Source: Streptomyces aculeolatus (lineage in GTDB: Bacteria > Actinomycetota > Actinomycetes > Streptomycetales > Streptomycetaceae). Taken from it: 64,000 bases of DNA. The number at the start of each line of letters is the position of its first letter. Position 1 is the first letter of the stretch. The position numbers and the translations under genes were made by a program. The DNA lies in NCBI RefSeq assembly GCF_020400605.1, contig NZ_JAINRD010000004.1:1-64000 (forward strand), written 5' to 3'. Below are positions 51,189-59,195 of the stretch, one piece after another. The notes under the pieces are model-generated. The model was not told the DNA's origin. It worked only from the letters and a program-made list of their open reading frames with translations, and made no database searches.

Positions 51189-51427
51189 CGGTGCATGGTA
51201 CGGACGGGAGGCGCAGGGGCGCGAGGGTGGGCGGAGGACGCGGTACGGGCGCGGGCGGACCCGGGCCCGCGCGGGCGTACGGACCGTACGAGCGCGCCCG
51301 CTGCCGCACCGGCACCCGTGCAACTGCCGGATCCGCCCGGACATTTGACGCGTTCCCGCTTATCGGGGCACGCGTCCGTGTCCGCTCTCTTGACGGCCGT
51401 TCTCCGGAGCGTAACCATCCAGCGCAA

Positions 51428-51445
51428 CGGGAGAGCGCTCTCCCG
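51428..51445. promoter_or_regulatory. LacI-type operator upstream of DUF1996 gene
   Basis: CGGGAGAGCGCTCTCCCG is a perfect 18-bp palindrome with the GCGC centre of LacI-family sites, 31 bp before the DUF1996 start. It differs from CebR sites by the extra AG/CT. The LacI gene at 54504 is the likely partner; a degenerate copy precedes it (54468-54481). Confidence 0.78.
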
Positions 51446-51476
51446 CTCTCCCTCCCCCACCCCCAGGAGGCCCTGG

Positions 51477-52592
51477 ATGAGGAGATCGCGCCTCTACGCC
51501 GTACTTCTGCCGGCCCTGGCCCTGGCCCTGTGCGTCACCGCACTCGGCGCCATCGCCGTCACCGGCGACACGGCCAGCGCCCGCACCACCACCGCGGCGC
51601 CGGACAGCGCCGACAGCAAGGGCGATCCCGCCCACTCCGCACACGCCGGCCACGCCCAGCCCCGCCCCGTCGCCTCCGGCGACGACCCCGACGGAGACGG
51701 CTACATCCCCGCGGAACCGCCCGTCACCGGCGTCGTACCGTCCGACAAGGAGCCGCCCCACCGCTACTTCCACGAGTTCCAGGCCAACTGCTCGGTGACC
51801 CACACCAAGCCCGACGACCCCATCGTCTACCCCGGCCAGCCGGGCAGGTCCCACGACCACACCTTCATGGGCAACAACACCACCGACGCCCACAGCACCA
51901 CCGCCTCGCTCGACGCCGGCGCCACCGAGTGCAAGGCGCCCGGCGACAAGTCCGGCTACTGGATGCCCACCGTCCTCAACGGCGGCGAGCCCGTGCTGCC
52001 CGTGGGCGACCAGGTCATCTACTACAAGGCCGGCGTCACCGACTACACCAGCGTCCGCCCGTTCCCCAAGGGCCTGCGCTTCGTCGTCGGCAGCCCGCTG
52101 CAGAGCGAGCAGGAGTTCCGCGACCACCCGGGCTTCGTGGAGGGCTGGGAGTGCGGCGAGAGCTACTTCAACACCGACATCCCCGCCGCCTGCCCCGGCA
52201 GTCAGGACACGCAGCTCAACATCCGGATGCAGGCGCCCAGTTGCTGGGACGGCCGCTACCTGGACACCCCCGACCACAAGAGCCACATGGCCTACCCCGT
52301 GGTCAAGGCCGGTACGAACAACAACGTGTGCCCGGAGAGCCACCCGGTGGCACTGCCGATGATCGAGTTCAAGATGGCGTTCCCGGTGAACGGCGACATG
52401 TCGCGGGTCGCGCTCTCCAGCGGCCGCGGCTACTCGTTCCACTACGACTTCATCAACGTCTGGGACGACGCCACCCTCAAGGCGCTCGTCGACCACTGCG
52501 TCGTCGGCGCGCTCCAGTGCAACGCGCGCGGCTACGACGAGACCCACCCCGAAGCGGGCGCCGCCCTCAACGAGGACTACGAGCTTCCCTGA
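51477..52592 (+). CDS. Secreted DUF1996-domain protein
   Basis: A 371-aa secreted protein with a signal peptide (~1-36) and a His/Gly-rich linker containing HSAHAGHAQ. The DUF1996 domain (~95-365) has YFHEFQANCSVTHTKPDDPIVYPG, SHDHTFMGNN, PTVLNGGEPVLP, CPESHPVALPMIEFKMAFP and HYDFINVWD. Several Cys and His residues suggest disulfides or metal binding. DUF1996 is common in fungi and Streptomyces; function unknown. It is first in a two-gene operon with a discoidin-tailed glycosidase 29 bp downstream. ATG 51477 follows AGGAGG. Confidence 0.88.
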   Translation: MRRSRLYAVLLPALALALCVTALGAIAVTGDTASARTTTAAPDSADSKGDPAHSAHAGHAQPRPVASGDDPDGDGYIPAEPPVTGVVPSDKEPPHRYFHEFQANCSVTHTKPDDPIVYPGQPGRSHDHTFMGNNTTDAHSTTASLDAGATECKAPGDKSGYWMPTVLNGGEPVLPVGDQVIYYKAGVTDYTSVRPFPKGLRFVVGSPLQSEQEFRDHPGFVEGWECGESYFNTDIPAACPGSQDTQLNIRMQAPSCWDGRYLDTPDHKSHMAYPVVKAGTNNNVCPESHPVALPMIEFKMAFPVNGDMSRVALSSGRGYSFHYDFINVWDDATLKALVDHCVVGALQCNARGYDETHPEAGAALNEDYELP

Positions 52593-52621
52593 CCCCCCAC
52601 CCCCGGAGGAGACCCCTTCCC

Positions 52622-54454
52622 ATGCACCCTCGACCCCCCGCACCCCCCGCACCGCCCGGTGCGGCGAGACCCGGGCACGCCGGGCACACCCGGCGCGCCC
52701 GGGGCCTGCGCGCCGTGCTCACCGCCGGCGCCGCCGGCGCCCTGCTGGCCGGCCTGACGACCGCGCTCCCGGCCGCCGCGCAGCCGGCCCCGGAGCCGGA
52801 CGCCGCGGCCGCGAGCGTCGTCGAGGTCACCGGCTCGCAAGGCGCCTGGCAGCTCACCGTCGACGGCCAGCCGTACACCGTCAAGGGCCTGACCTGGGGC
52901 CCGCCCGTCGCCGAGGCCGCCGACTACATGCCCGACGTCGCGTCCCTGGGCGCCAACACGGTACGCACCTGGGGCACCGACGCCACCACCCGACCGCTGC
53001 TCGACGCCGCCGCCGCCAACGGCGTCAAGGTCATCGCCGGCTTCTGGCTCCAGCCCGGCGGCGGCCCGGGCAGCGGCGGCTGCGTCGACTACGTCGCGGA
53101 CACCGCGTACAAGAACGACATGCTCGCCGAGTTCCCCAGGTGGGTCCAGGAGTACAAGGACCACTCCGGGGTGCTGATGTGGAACGTCGGCAACGAGTCG
53201 GTCCTCGGGCTGCAGAACTGCTACGAGGGCGCGGAGCTGGAACGCCAGCGCGACGCGTACACCTCCTTCGTCAACGACGTCGCGAAGAAGATCCACGAGG
53301 TCGACCCGAACCACCCGGTGACCTCGACCGACGCGTGGGTCGGCGCCTGGCCCTACTACAAGAAGAACGCTCCGGACCTCGACCTGTACGCCGTCAACTC
53401 CTACGCCGCCGTCTGCGACGTGCGCGCCGCGTGGGAGGCGGGCGGCTACGACAAGCCGTACATCGTCACCGAGGGCGGCCCGCCCGGCGAGTGGGAGGTC
53501 GAGGACGACGCCAACGGCGTGCCGGAGGAGCCGTCGGACGTCGCCAAGGCCGAGGGCTACGGCCGCGCGTGGGACTGCGTGACCGGCCACACCGGCGTCT
53601 CGCTCGGCGCCACCCTCTTCCACTACGGGATCGAGGACGACTTCGGCGGCGTGTGGTTCAACCTCACCCCGGACAAGCAGCGGCGGCTGTCGTACTACGC
53701 GGTCAAGGAGGCGTACGGCGGCGACACGGGCGGCGACAACACCCCGCCGGTGATCTCCGGCCTGGCCGCGGAGAACGCGGGGGCGGTGCCGGCGGGCCGG
53801 GAGTTCACGCTCTCCGCGGACGTCGCGGACCCGGACGGCGACCAGCTCACGTACGAGGTCCTCGTCAACAGCAACTACGTCGACCAGGACAAGGCGCTGC
53901 GCCCGGCGCAGTTCCGGCAGACGGGCGACGGGACGTTCGCGGTCACGGCGCCCGACAGGCTCGGCGTGTGGAAGGTGTACCTGCGCGCGACGGACGGCAA
54001 GGGCAACGTGGGCATCGAGACGCTGTCGGTGAAGGTCGTCCCGCCACCGGTCGACGGCACCAACATCGCCCGGGGCAAGCCGTCCACGGCGTCCACCGAG
54101 CAGACCGACGCCTACGGCGGCTGCCCCTGCGAGGCGGGCGACGCCACCGACGGCAGCTACGACACGCGCTGGGCCAGTTCGTGGGCCGACCCGCAGTGGC
54201 TGAGCGTGGACCTCGGCGAGCGGACGTCGTTCGACCACGTCCAGCTCACGTGGGAGGGCGCCTTCGCCAGGTCGTACGCGATCCAGGTCTCGGACGACGG
54301 GCAGAACTGGCAGACGGTGTACGAGACCGCCGAGGGCAACGGCGGGATCGACGACCTGGAGGTCTCCGGGACCGGCCGCTACGTGCGGATGAACGGCACC
54401 GCGCGCGGCACCGGATACGGGTACTCGCTGTACGAGTTCGGCGTGTACCGCTGA
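52622..54454 (+). CDS. Secreted glycosidase (GH2/GH5-clan TIM barrel) with F5/8 type C domain
   Basis: A 610-aa secreted enzyme. Signal peptide (~28-58 after a basic N-terminus). TIM-barrel catalytic region (~65-360) with the clan GH-A acid/base motif WNVGNESVLGL (~186-196) and nucleophile motif IVTEGGPPGEWE (~281-292). An Ig-like domain (~375-470) follows, then an F5/8 type C (discoidin) carbohydrate-binding module (~480-608, NIARGKPSTASTEQTDAYGG; SYAIQVSDDGQNWQTVYE). The closest GH family is uncertain (GH2-like or related to GH72/GH17 beta-glucan enzymes). ATG 52622 has GGAGGAGA upstream. Confidence 0.82.
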   Translation: MHPRPPAPPAPPGAARPGHAGHTRRARGLRAVLTAGAAGALLAGLTTALPAAAQPAPEPDAAAASVVEVTGSQGAWQLTVDGQPYTVKGLTWGPPVAEAADYMPDVASLGANTVRTWGTDATTRPLLDAAAANGVKVIAGFWLQPGGGPGSGGCVDYVADTAYKNDMLAEFPRWVQEYKDHSGVLMWNVGNESVLGLQNCYEGAELERQRDAYTSFVNDVAKKIHEVDPNHPVTSTDAWVGAWPYYKKNAPDLDLYAVNSYAAVCDVRAAWEAGGYDKPYIVTEGGPPGEWEVEDDANGVPEEPSDVAKAEGYGRAWDCVTGHTGVSLGATLFHYGIEDDFGGVWFNLTPDKQRRLSYYAVKEAYGGDTGGDNTPPVISGLAAENAGAVPAGREFTLSADVADPDGDQLTYEVLVNSNYVDQDKALRPAQFRQTGDGTFAVTAPDRLGVWKVYLRATDGKGNVGIETLSVKVVPPPVDGTNIARGKPSTASTEQTDAYGGCPCEAGDATDGSYDTRWASSWADPQWLSVDLGERTSFDHVQLTWEGAFARSYAIQVSDDGQNWQTVYETAEGNGGIDDLEVSGTGRYVRMNGTARGTGYGYSLYEFGVYR

Positions 54455-54467
54455 CCGATCGACCGTC

Positions 54468-54481
54468 GGAGAGCGGTTTCC
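54468..54481. promoter_or_regulatory. Degenerate LacI operator before the LacI gene
   Basis: GGAGAGCGGTTTCC is a 12/14 match to the core of the 51428-51445 palindrome, 22 bp before the LacI start. Consistent with autoregulation. Confidence 0.55.
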
Positions 54482-54503
54482 GGCGCGTGCTATAAAGGCG
54501 CGT

Positions 54504-55535
54504 ATGGGCAGGCCGCCGACGCTGGAGGACGTGGCCCGGGTCGCCGGAGTGTCCCGGGCCACGGTCTCGCGCGTGATCAACGGCACCCGGAACGTCGACC
54601 CCGCGATCCAGGAGACCGTGCGCGCGGCCGTCCGCACGACGGGCTACGCACCCAACAGCGCGGCCCGCTCCCTCGTCACCCGGCGCACGGGCGCGGTGGG
54701 CCTGGTGATCTCCGGCGCGGGCGAGGGCGGCGACGAGGCCGCGTACCGGCGCTACGTCTTCTCCGACCCCTTCTTCGGCCGCGTCGTCGACGGCGTGATG
54801 GGCGCGCTGCGCCCGCGCGGCATGCACCCGATGCTGATGCTCGCCGAGACGGCGGACGCCCGCGAACAGGTCGTCGCCCACCTGCGCCAGGGCATCGCGG
54901 ACGGCGCGCTGCTGGTCTCCACCCACGGCGAGGACCCGCTGCCGGGGATGCTCACCTCCGCGGGGGTGGCGACGGTGCTGTTCGCCCGCCCGGCCCGCCC
55001 CGTCCCCGCCGGCTACGTCGACCTGGCCCACCGCGACGGCGCCCGGCTGGCCGCGGAACACCTGCTGGCCCGCGGCTGCCGCAGGCCGGTGACGATATGC
55101 GGCCCCCTGGACGTCCTGGCGGGCCAGGAGCGGCTGGACGGCTTCAACCAGGCGATGGCCCGCCACGGCCACGCGTACGTACCCTGCGCGGAGGGCAACT
55201 TCACGGCGTCCGCCGGCGAGCAGTCCATGACCAGGCTGCTGCGCGAACACCCCGACCTGGACGGCGTCTTCGCGGCGAACGACCTGATGGCACGGGCGGC
55301 GGTGCAGGTCCTGCGGGAGCAGGGCCGGCGGGTGCCGCAGGACGTGGCGGTGGTCGGCTTCGACGACAGCAGCGCGGCGACGGCGACGCGGCCGGAGCTG
55401 ACGACGGTGCGGCAGCCGGTGGAGGAGATGGCGGGCGAGATGGTGCGGCTGCTGCTGACGGCCCTGGAGTCGCCGGAGGCCCCGCCGGAGTCGGTGATCT
55501 TCGAACCGGACCTGGTGGTACGGGAGTCGGCGTAG
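54504..55535 (+). CDS. LacI-family regulator of the DUF1996/glycosidase operon
   Basis: A 343-aa LacI/GalR protein. The helix-turn-helix is at ~4-24 (PPTLEDVARVAGVSRATVSRVING) and the hinge at ~50-60 (NSAARSLVTRRT). The effector domain follows (VGLVISGAGEGG; PSAFF region SDPFFGRVVDGVMGALRPRG; VAVVGFDDSSAATATRPELTTVRQP). ATG 54504 follows AAGGCG. It lies 49 bp downstream of the glycosidase and may be in the same transcription unit. Two related palindromes (51428-51445 perfect; 54468-54481 degenerate) are candidate operators. Confidence 0.93.
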   Translation: MGRPPTLEDVARVAGVSRATVSRVINGTRNVDPAIQETVRAAVRTTGYAPNSAARSLVTRRTGAVGLVISGAGEGGDEAAYRRYVFSDPFFGRVVDGVMGALRPRGMHPMLMLAETADAREQVVAHLRQGIADGALLVSTHGEDPLPGMLTSAGVATVLFARPARPVPAGYVDLAHRDGARLAAEHLLARGCRRPVTICGPLDVLAGQERLDGFNQAMARHGHAYVPCAEGNFTASAGEQSMTRLLREHPDLDGVFAANDLMARAAVQVLREQGRRVPQDVAVVGFDDSSAATATRPELTTVRQPVEEMAGEMVRLLLTALESPEAPPESVIFEPDLVVRESA

Positions 55536-55568
55536 CATCCCCGCGGGAGCCGGCCAGGTAGGAGGAAG

Positions 55569-56183
55569 ATGCCTTTCGCGTTCGGAATCTTCGACGTCCT
55601 CACGTACGCGATACCCGGAGCGCTCCAGCTCTCCCTGGGCGCGTACGTCACCACACGGCTCGGCGTCGCGGACGTCCCGGACCTGGCCGCGGGCCCGGCG
55701 GGGCTGGTGGTCGTCGCCGCGGTGGGGGCGAGTTACGCGCTCGGGCACGTGACGTACCCGCTGAGCGCGGCCGTGGAGAGGGTGTTCCCCCGGTGGCATC
55801 GGGCGGAGCAGGCGGCGCGGGACGAGTTCAGGTCCCGGGTACCGGAGGCGCGGGAGCGGCCGTTCACGGACGCGGACCTCCCCCTGCTCCTGGCCGCGGC
55901 CGAACAGCACAACAGGGATACGGCGGGGGAGGTGCTGCGGCTGCGGGGCCTGACACTGATGCTGCGGAACGTCGCGCTGACGCTGTTCCTGGTGCTGGTG
56001 ACCGCACTGGCGGAGACCGCGGCGGGAGGCCGCCCGGTACTGGCGGCGGTGTGCGCGGGCCTGGCGGGCGCGGGGGCGGTGGGGGCGGTGCGGGAGGGCC
56101 GGAAGATGCAGCACTGGGCGAGACTCAAGACGCTGGAGCTGTGCTTCTGGATCCCGGACATAGACGAGCGCTTCGGACGCTGA
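55569..56183 (+). CDS. Two/three-helix membrane protein of unknown function
   Basis: A 204-aa membrane protein. N-terminal hydrophobic segments (~8-30 and ~42-65), then a long cytoplasmic loop with Arg/Glu-rich helix (RAEQAARDEFRSRVPEARERPF), and a final pair of hydrophobic segments (~132-165). The C-terminus reads MQHWARLKTLELCFWIPDIDERFGR. ATG 55569 follows AGGAGGAAG. Unrecognised; similar proteins in Streptomyces are called hypothetical. Confidence 0.65.
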   Translation: MPFAFGIFDVLTYAIPGALQLSLGAYVTTRLGVADVPDLAAGPAGLVVVAAVGASYALGHVTYPLSAAVERVFPRWHRAEQAARDEFRSRVPEARERPFTDADLPLLLAAAEQHNRDTAGEVLRLRGLTLMLRNVALTLFLVLVTALAETAAGGRPVLAAVCAGLAGAGAVGAVREGRKMQHWARLKTLELCFWIPDIDERFGR

Positions 56184-56225
56184 GGCGGGGTGAGCGGTGC
56201 GCCCTCGCTCCGCATCCTCCACTTC

Positions 56226-56251
56226 GCAAATTGCATTACTCTGCAATTTGC
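56226..56251. promoter_or_regulatory. ArsR-type operator
   Basis: GCAAATTGCA and TGCAATTTGC form perfect 10-bp arms around a 6-nt spacer, AT-rich in an otherwise GC-rich region. It lies 44 bp before the ArsR gene. A second dyad CTACA-tca-TGTAG follows at 56251-56263. Confidence 0.85.
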
Positions 56252-56294
56252 TACATCATGTAGCCGTCATCGCGATCATTTGGAGTCAGTTCCC

Positions 56295-56639
56295 GTGCAG
56301 GTCCCGCTCTACCAAGCCAAAGCCGACCTGTTCCGCATGCTCGGCCACCCCGTCCGCATCCGCGTCCTCGAACTCCTCCAGGACGGCCCCATGGCCGTCC
56401 GCGACCTCCTCACCGAAGTCGGCGGCATAGAGGCCCCCGCCCTCTCCCAGCAACTCGCCGTGCTCCGCCGCTCCGGCATCGTCACCGCCACCCGCGAAGG
56501 CTCCACCGTCGTGTACGCCCTCGCCGGCGGCGACGTCGCCGAGCTGATGCGTGCCGCGCGGCGCATCCTCACCGAGATGCTCGCCGGGCAGAACGAGCTC
56601 CTCGCCGAGCTGCGGGAAGCGGAGGCCGAGGCGCGGTGA
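56295..56639 (+). CDS. ArsR-family winged-helix regulator
   Basis: A ~114-aa ArsR/SmtB protein. Winged helix at ~10-85 (KADLFRMLGHPVRIRVLELLQDGPMAVRDLLTEVGGIEAPALSQQLAVLRRSGIVTATREGSTVVYAL). The alpha-3 Cys of arsenic sensors (CVC) is absent, so it probably senses another ligand. GTG 56295 has GGAG ~10 nt upstream. Its stop overlaps the SulP gene by 4 bp (GTGA). The AT-rich palindrome at 56226-56251 is the likely operator. Confidence 0.9.
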   Translation: MQVPLYQAKADLFRMLGHPVRIRVLELLQDGPMAVRDLLTEVGGIEAPALSQQLAVLRRSGIVTATREGSTVVYALAGGDVAELMRAARRILTEMLAGQNELLAELREAEAEAR

Positions 56640-58429
56640 GCACACTTCTGGCCCGGGCCTGGGGCCCGGTTCGCTCGTTGCTGCCCGCGCGCGCCGAGTT
56701 CGCCGCGATGCGCCGCGATCCGCGGCGCGACCTGCTCGCCGGGCTGACCGTGGCGATCGTCGCGCTGCCCCTCGCGCTCGGGTTCGGGGTCTCCTCCGGG
56801 CTCGGGGCGGAAGCCGGGCTCGCCACCGCCGTCGTGGCGGGGGCCGTCGCGGCGTTCTTCGGGGGGTCCAACCTCCAGGTCTCCGGGCCGACCGGGGCCA
56901 TGACCGTCGTCCTCGTGCCGATCGTCGCGGAGTACGGGGCCGGCGGCGTGCTGGCCGTCGGGCTGATCGCGGGGGTCATGCTGGTGGCGCTGGCGGTGGC
57001 GCGCGCGGGCCGGTACATGCAGTACGTACCGGCCCCCGTCGTCGAGGGGTTCACCCTCGGCATCGCGTGCGTGATCGCCCTGCAGCAGATGCCCAACGCC
57101 CTCGGCGTCGAGAAGCCCGAAGGCGAGCGCGTCCTCGTCGTGACCTGGCGGGCCCTGGAGGAGTTCGCCGCCGCCCCCGACTGGACCGCCGTCGCCCTCG
57201 CCGCCGGCGTCGTCGCCATCATGCTCGCCGGGGCCCGCTGGCGGCCCGCGATCCCGTTCTCCATCGTCGCCGTCATCGCCGCCACCCTCGCGGCGCAGGC
57301 GTTCGGCCTCACCGGCGCGAAGCCCATCGGCGAGCTGCCCGCCGGCCTCCCGGCCCCCTCCCTCTCCTTCCTCGACCCGGGCGACCTCGGCAGCCTCCTC
57401 GCCCCCGCCGTCGCCGTCGCCGCCCTCGCCGCGCTGGAGTCGCTGCTGTCCGCGCAGGTCGCGGACGGCATGACGGCCGGCCGGCGGCGCGGCCCCGACA
57501 GCACCGCCGCCCCCGCGCCACAGAAGCACGACCCCGACAAGGAACTCTTCGGGCAGGGGCTGGCCAACATCGCCGCGCCCCTCTTCGGCGGCGTACCCGC
57601 GACCGGGGCCATCGCCCGTACCGCCGTCAACGTCCGCACCGGCGCGCGCTCCCGGCTCGCCTCCCTCACCCACGCCGCGATCCTCGCCGTGATCGTCTTC
57701 GCCGCCGCGCCGCTGGTGTCGAAGATCCCCCTCGCCGCCCTCGCCGGGGTGCTGCTCGCCACCGCCGTACGCATGGTGGAGGTCGCCTCGCTGCGCGCCA
57801 TGGCGCGGGCCACGCGCTCCGACGCCGCCGTGCTGGTGCTCACCGCCGGCGCCACCCTCGCCCTCGACCTCGTCTACGCGGTGATCATCGGCCTGCTCGT
57901 CGCCGGCGCCCTCGCACTGCGCGCGGTGGCCCGGCACGCGCGGCTCGACCAGGTCTCCTTCCGCGCCCACCTGCCCGGCGACCACACCGACGAGGAGCAC
58001 TCGCTGCTCGCCGAGCACATCGTCAAGTACCGCCTCGAAGGGCCCCTGTTCTTCGCCGGCGCGCCCCGCTTCCTGCTGGAGCTGACCGACGTCGCGGACG
58101 TGCGCGTCGTCATCCTGCGGATGTCCCGGGTCTCGACGATCGACGCCACCGGCGCGCTGGTCCTCAAGGACGCGGTGGAGAAGCTCGACCGCCGCGGCAT
58201 CGTCGTCATGACCTCCGGCATCCGCCCCGAGCACCGCCGGGCCCTCGACTCGGTGGGCGCGCTGGACCTGCTGCGGGCCGAAGGCCGCGAGTACGCCACG
58301 ACCCCCGACGCCGTCGCCGCCGCCCGCCGCCACCTGCACGGCGCCGGCATCCTGCCGTTCCCCGCCCCGCGCCCGGACCCCCACCCCACCGCGCACACGG
58401 CCACCCTCGTCGAGGAACCGAACCGCTAG
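56636..58429 (+). CDS. SulP-family anion transporter with STAS domain
   Basis: A 597-aa SLC26/SulP transporter. A cytoplasmic N-terminus precedes a transmembrane core (~30-420) with family hallmarks LLAGLTVAIVALPLALGFGVSSGLGAEAGL, GPTGAMTVVLVPI, GGVPATGAIARTAVNVRTGARSRLASLTHA. The C-terminal STAS domain (~450-555) includes VVILRMSRVSTIDATGALVLKDAVEKLDRRGIVVMTSGI. Typical substrates are sulfate or bicarbonate; no carbonic anhydrase is fused or adjacent, so specificity is open. It is coupled to the ArsR gene. Confidence 0.93.
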   Translation: MSTLLARAWGPVRSLLPARAEFAAMRRDPRRDLLAGLTVAIVALPLALGFGVSSGLGAEAGLATAVVAGAVAAFFGGSNLQVSGPTGAMTVVLVPIVAEYGAGGVLAVGLIAGVMLVALAVARAGRYMQYVPAPVVEGFTLGIACVIALQQMPNALGVEKPEGERVLVVTWRALEEFAAAPDWTAVALAAGVVAIMLAGARWRPAIPFSIVAVIAATLAAQAFGLTGAKPIGELPAGLPAPSLSFLDPGDLGSLLAPAVAVAALAALESLLSAQVADGMTAGRRRGPDSTAAPAPQKHDPDKELFGQGLANIAAPLFGGVPATGAIARTAVNVRTGARSRLASLTHAAILAVIVFAAAPLVSKIPLAALAGVLLATAVRMVEVASLRAMARATRSDAAVLVLTAGATLALDLVYAVIIGLLVAGALALRAVARHARLDQVSFRAHLPGDHTDEEHSLLAEHIVKYRLEGPLFFAGAPRFLLELTDVADVRVVILRMSRVSTIDATGALVLKDAVEKLDRRGIVVMTSGIRPEHRRALDSVGALDLLRAEGREYATTPDAVAAARRHLHGAGILPFPAPRPDPHPTAHTATLVEEPNR

Positions 58430-58501
58430 CCCGACGCGGCGGTCCCGTACCGCGTACGCGGGCGAGGGGCCGGGGCGCAGTTGCGGCCACTCCCCGCCCC
58501 C

Positions 58502-59083
58502 TCAACGTCCCCGGCCACGCGGATCCACCACCCCTGCTCCCCCCTCCGCGACCTCCGTCCAGAACTCCACCGCCAACTCTTCGAACCGCATCCCGAACGC
58601 CAGCGCCGCCGCCTGCGGAGTCTCGAACCGCGGTCCCACTCCCGCCGAATCACCCGCTCCCGCCCACACCAGAATCGCCTCGTACTCCGCCAGCTTCGCC
58701 CGGTGCGCCGCCACCTGCGCCTGCGCCAGCCGCCGCACCCCCTCCCCGTCCGACGCCGCGTCCTGCTGGAAGTACAGCCGCAGCAAGCCCTCGTCCCGCA
58801 CATCCGTCGCCGCCTCCGCCGGGCCGGTGAGCCACGCCGCGAGCGTGTCCCGCCCCGCCCGCGTCAGCGCCAGCGTCCGCCGTCTGCGGCCGGCGGCCTC
58901 CCGCTCCTCGGTCACCAGCCCGCGGCGTACGAGCCGGGCGGCCTCCGCGTAGATCTGGGACCGCGGGAAGTCCCAGAAGTGCCCGACGCTCCGCTGGATT
59001 TCGCGATCGAGCGCGTACGGGGTCGCGGGGCCGGATTCCAGGAGGCCGAGCACCACATAGGCGCTGGCGGAGAGCGAGGGCAT
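58502..59083 (-). CDS. PadR-family regulator
   Basis: A 193-aa PadR protein. Winged helix at ~5-85 (SLSASAYVVLGLLESGPATPYALDREIQRSVGHFWDFPRSQIYAEAARLVRRGLVTEE) with the C-terminal dimerisation helices of the subfamily-2 type (RDEGLLRLYFQQDAASDGEGVRRLAQAQVAAH). ATG 59083 follows GGGAG by 9 nt. Divergent from a carotenoid oxygenase gene, which it may repress in response to a phenolic or related compound. Confidence 0.9.
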   Translation of the reverse strand: MPSLSASAYVVLGLLESGPATPYALDREIQRSVGHFWDFPRSQIYAEAARLVRRGLVTEEREAAGRRRRTLALTRAGRDTLAAWLTGPAEAATDVRDEGLLRLYFQQDAASDGEGVRRLAQAQVAAHRAKLAEYEAILVWAGAGDSAGVGPRFETPQAAALAFGMRFEELAVEFWTEVAEGGAGVVDPRGRGR

Positions 59084-59195
59084 GGGGCATCTCCCGGTCT
59101 GGACGGTCTGAACCCCGGCGTTGCACGCCGGACTCCGAAGCCGGAGCATCGAAACAGTACAGGCTGCACGTTCCAATGTGACGATCGGAGTCCCG

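Noticed and set aside
54468..54481. Second CebR site near the LacI gene
   Set aside because: The centre and flanks (GGAGAGCGGTTTCC) do not match TGGGAGCGCTCCCA; it fits better with the local LacI palindrome at 51428.
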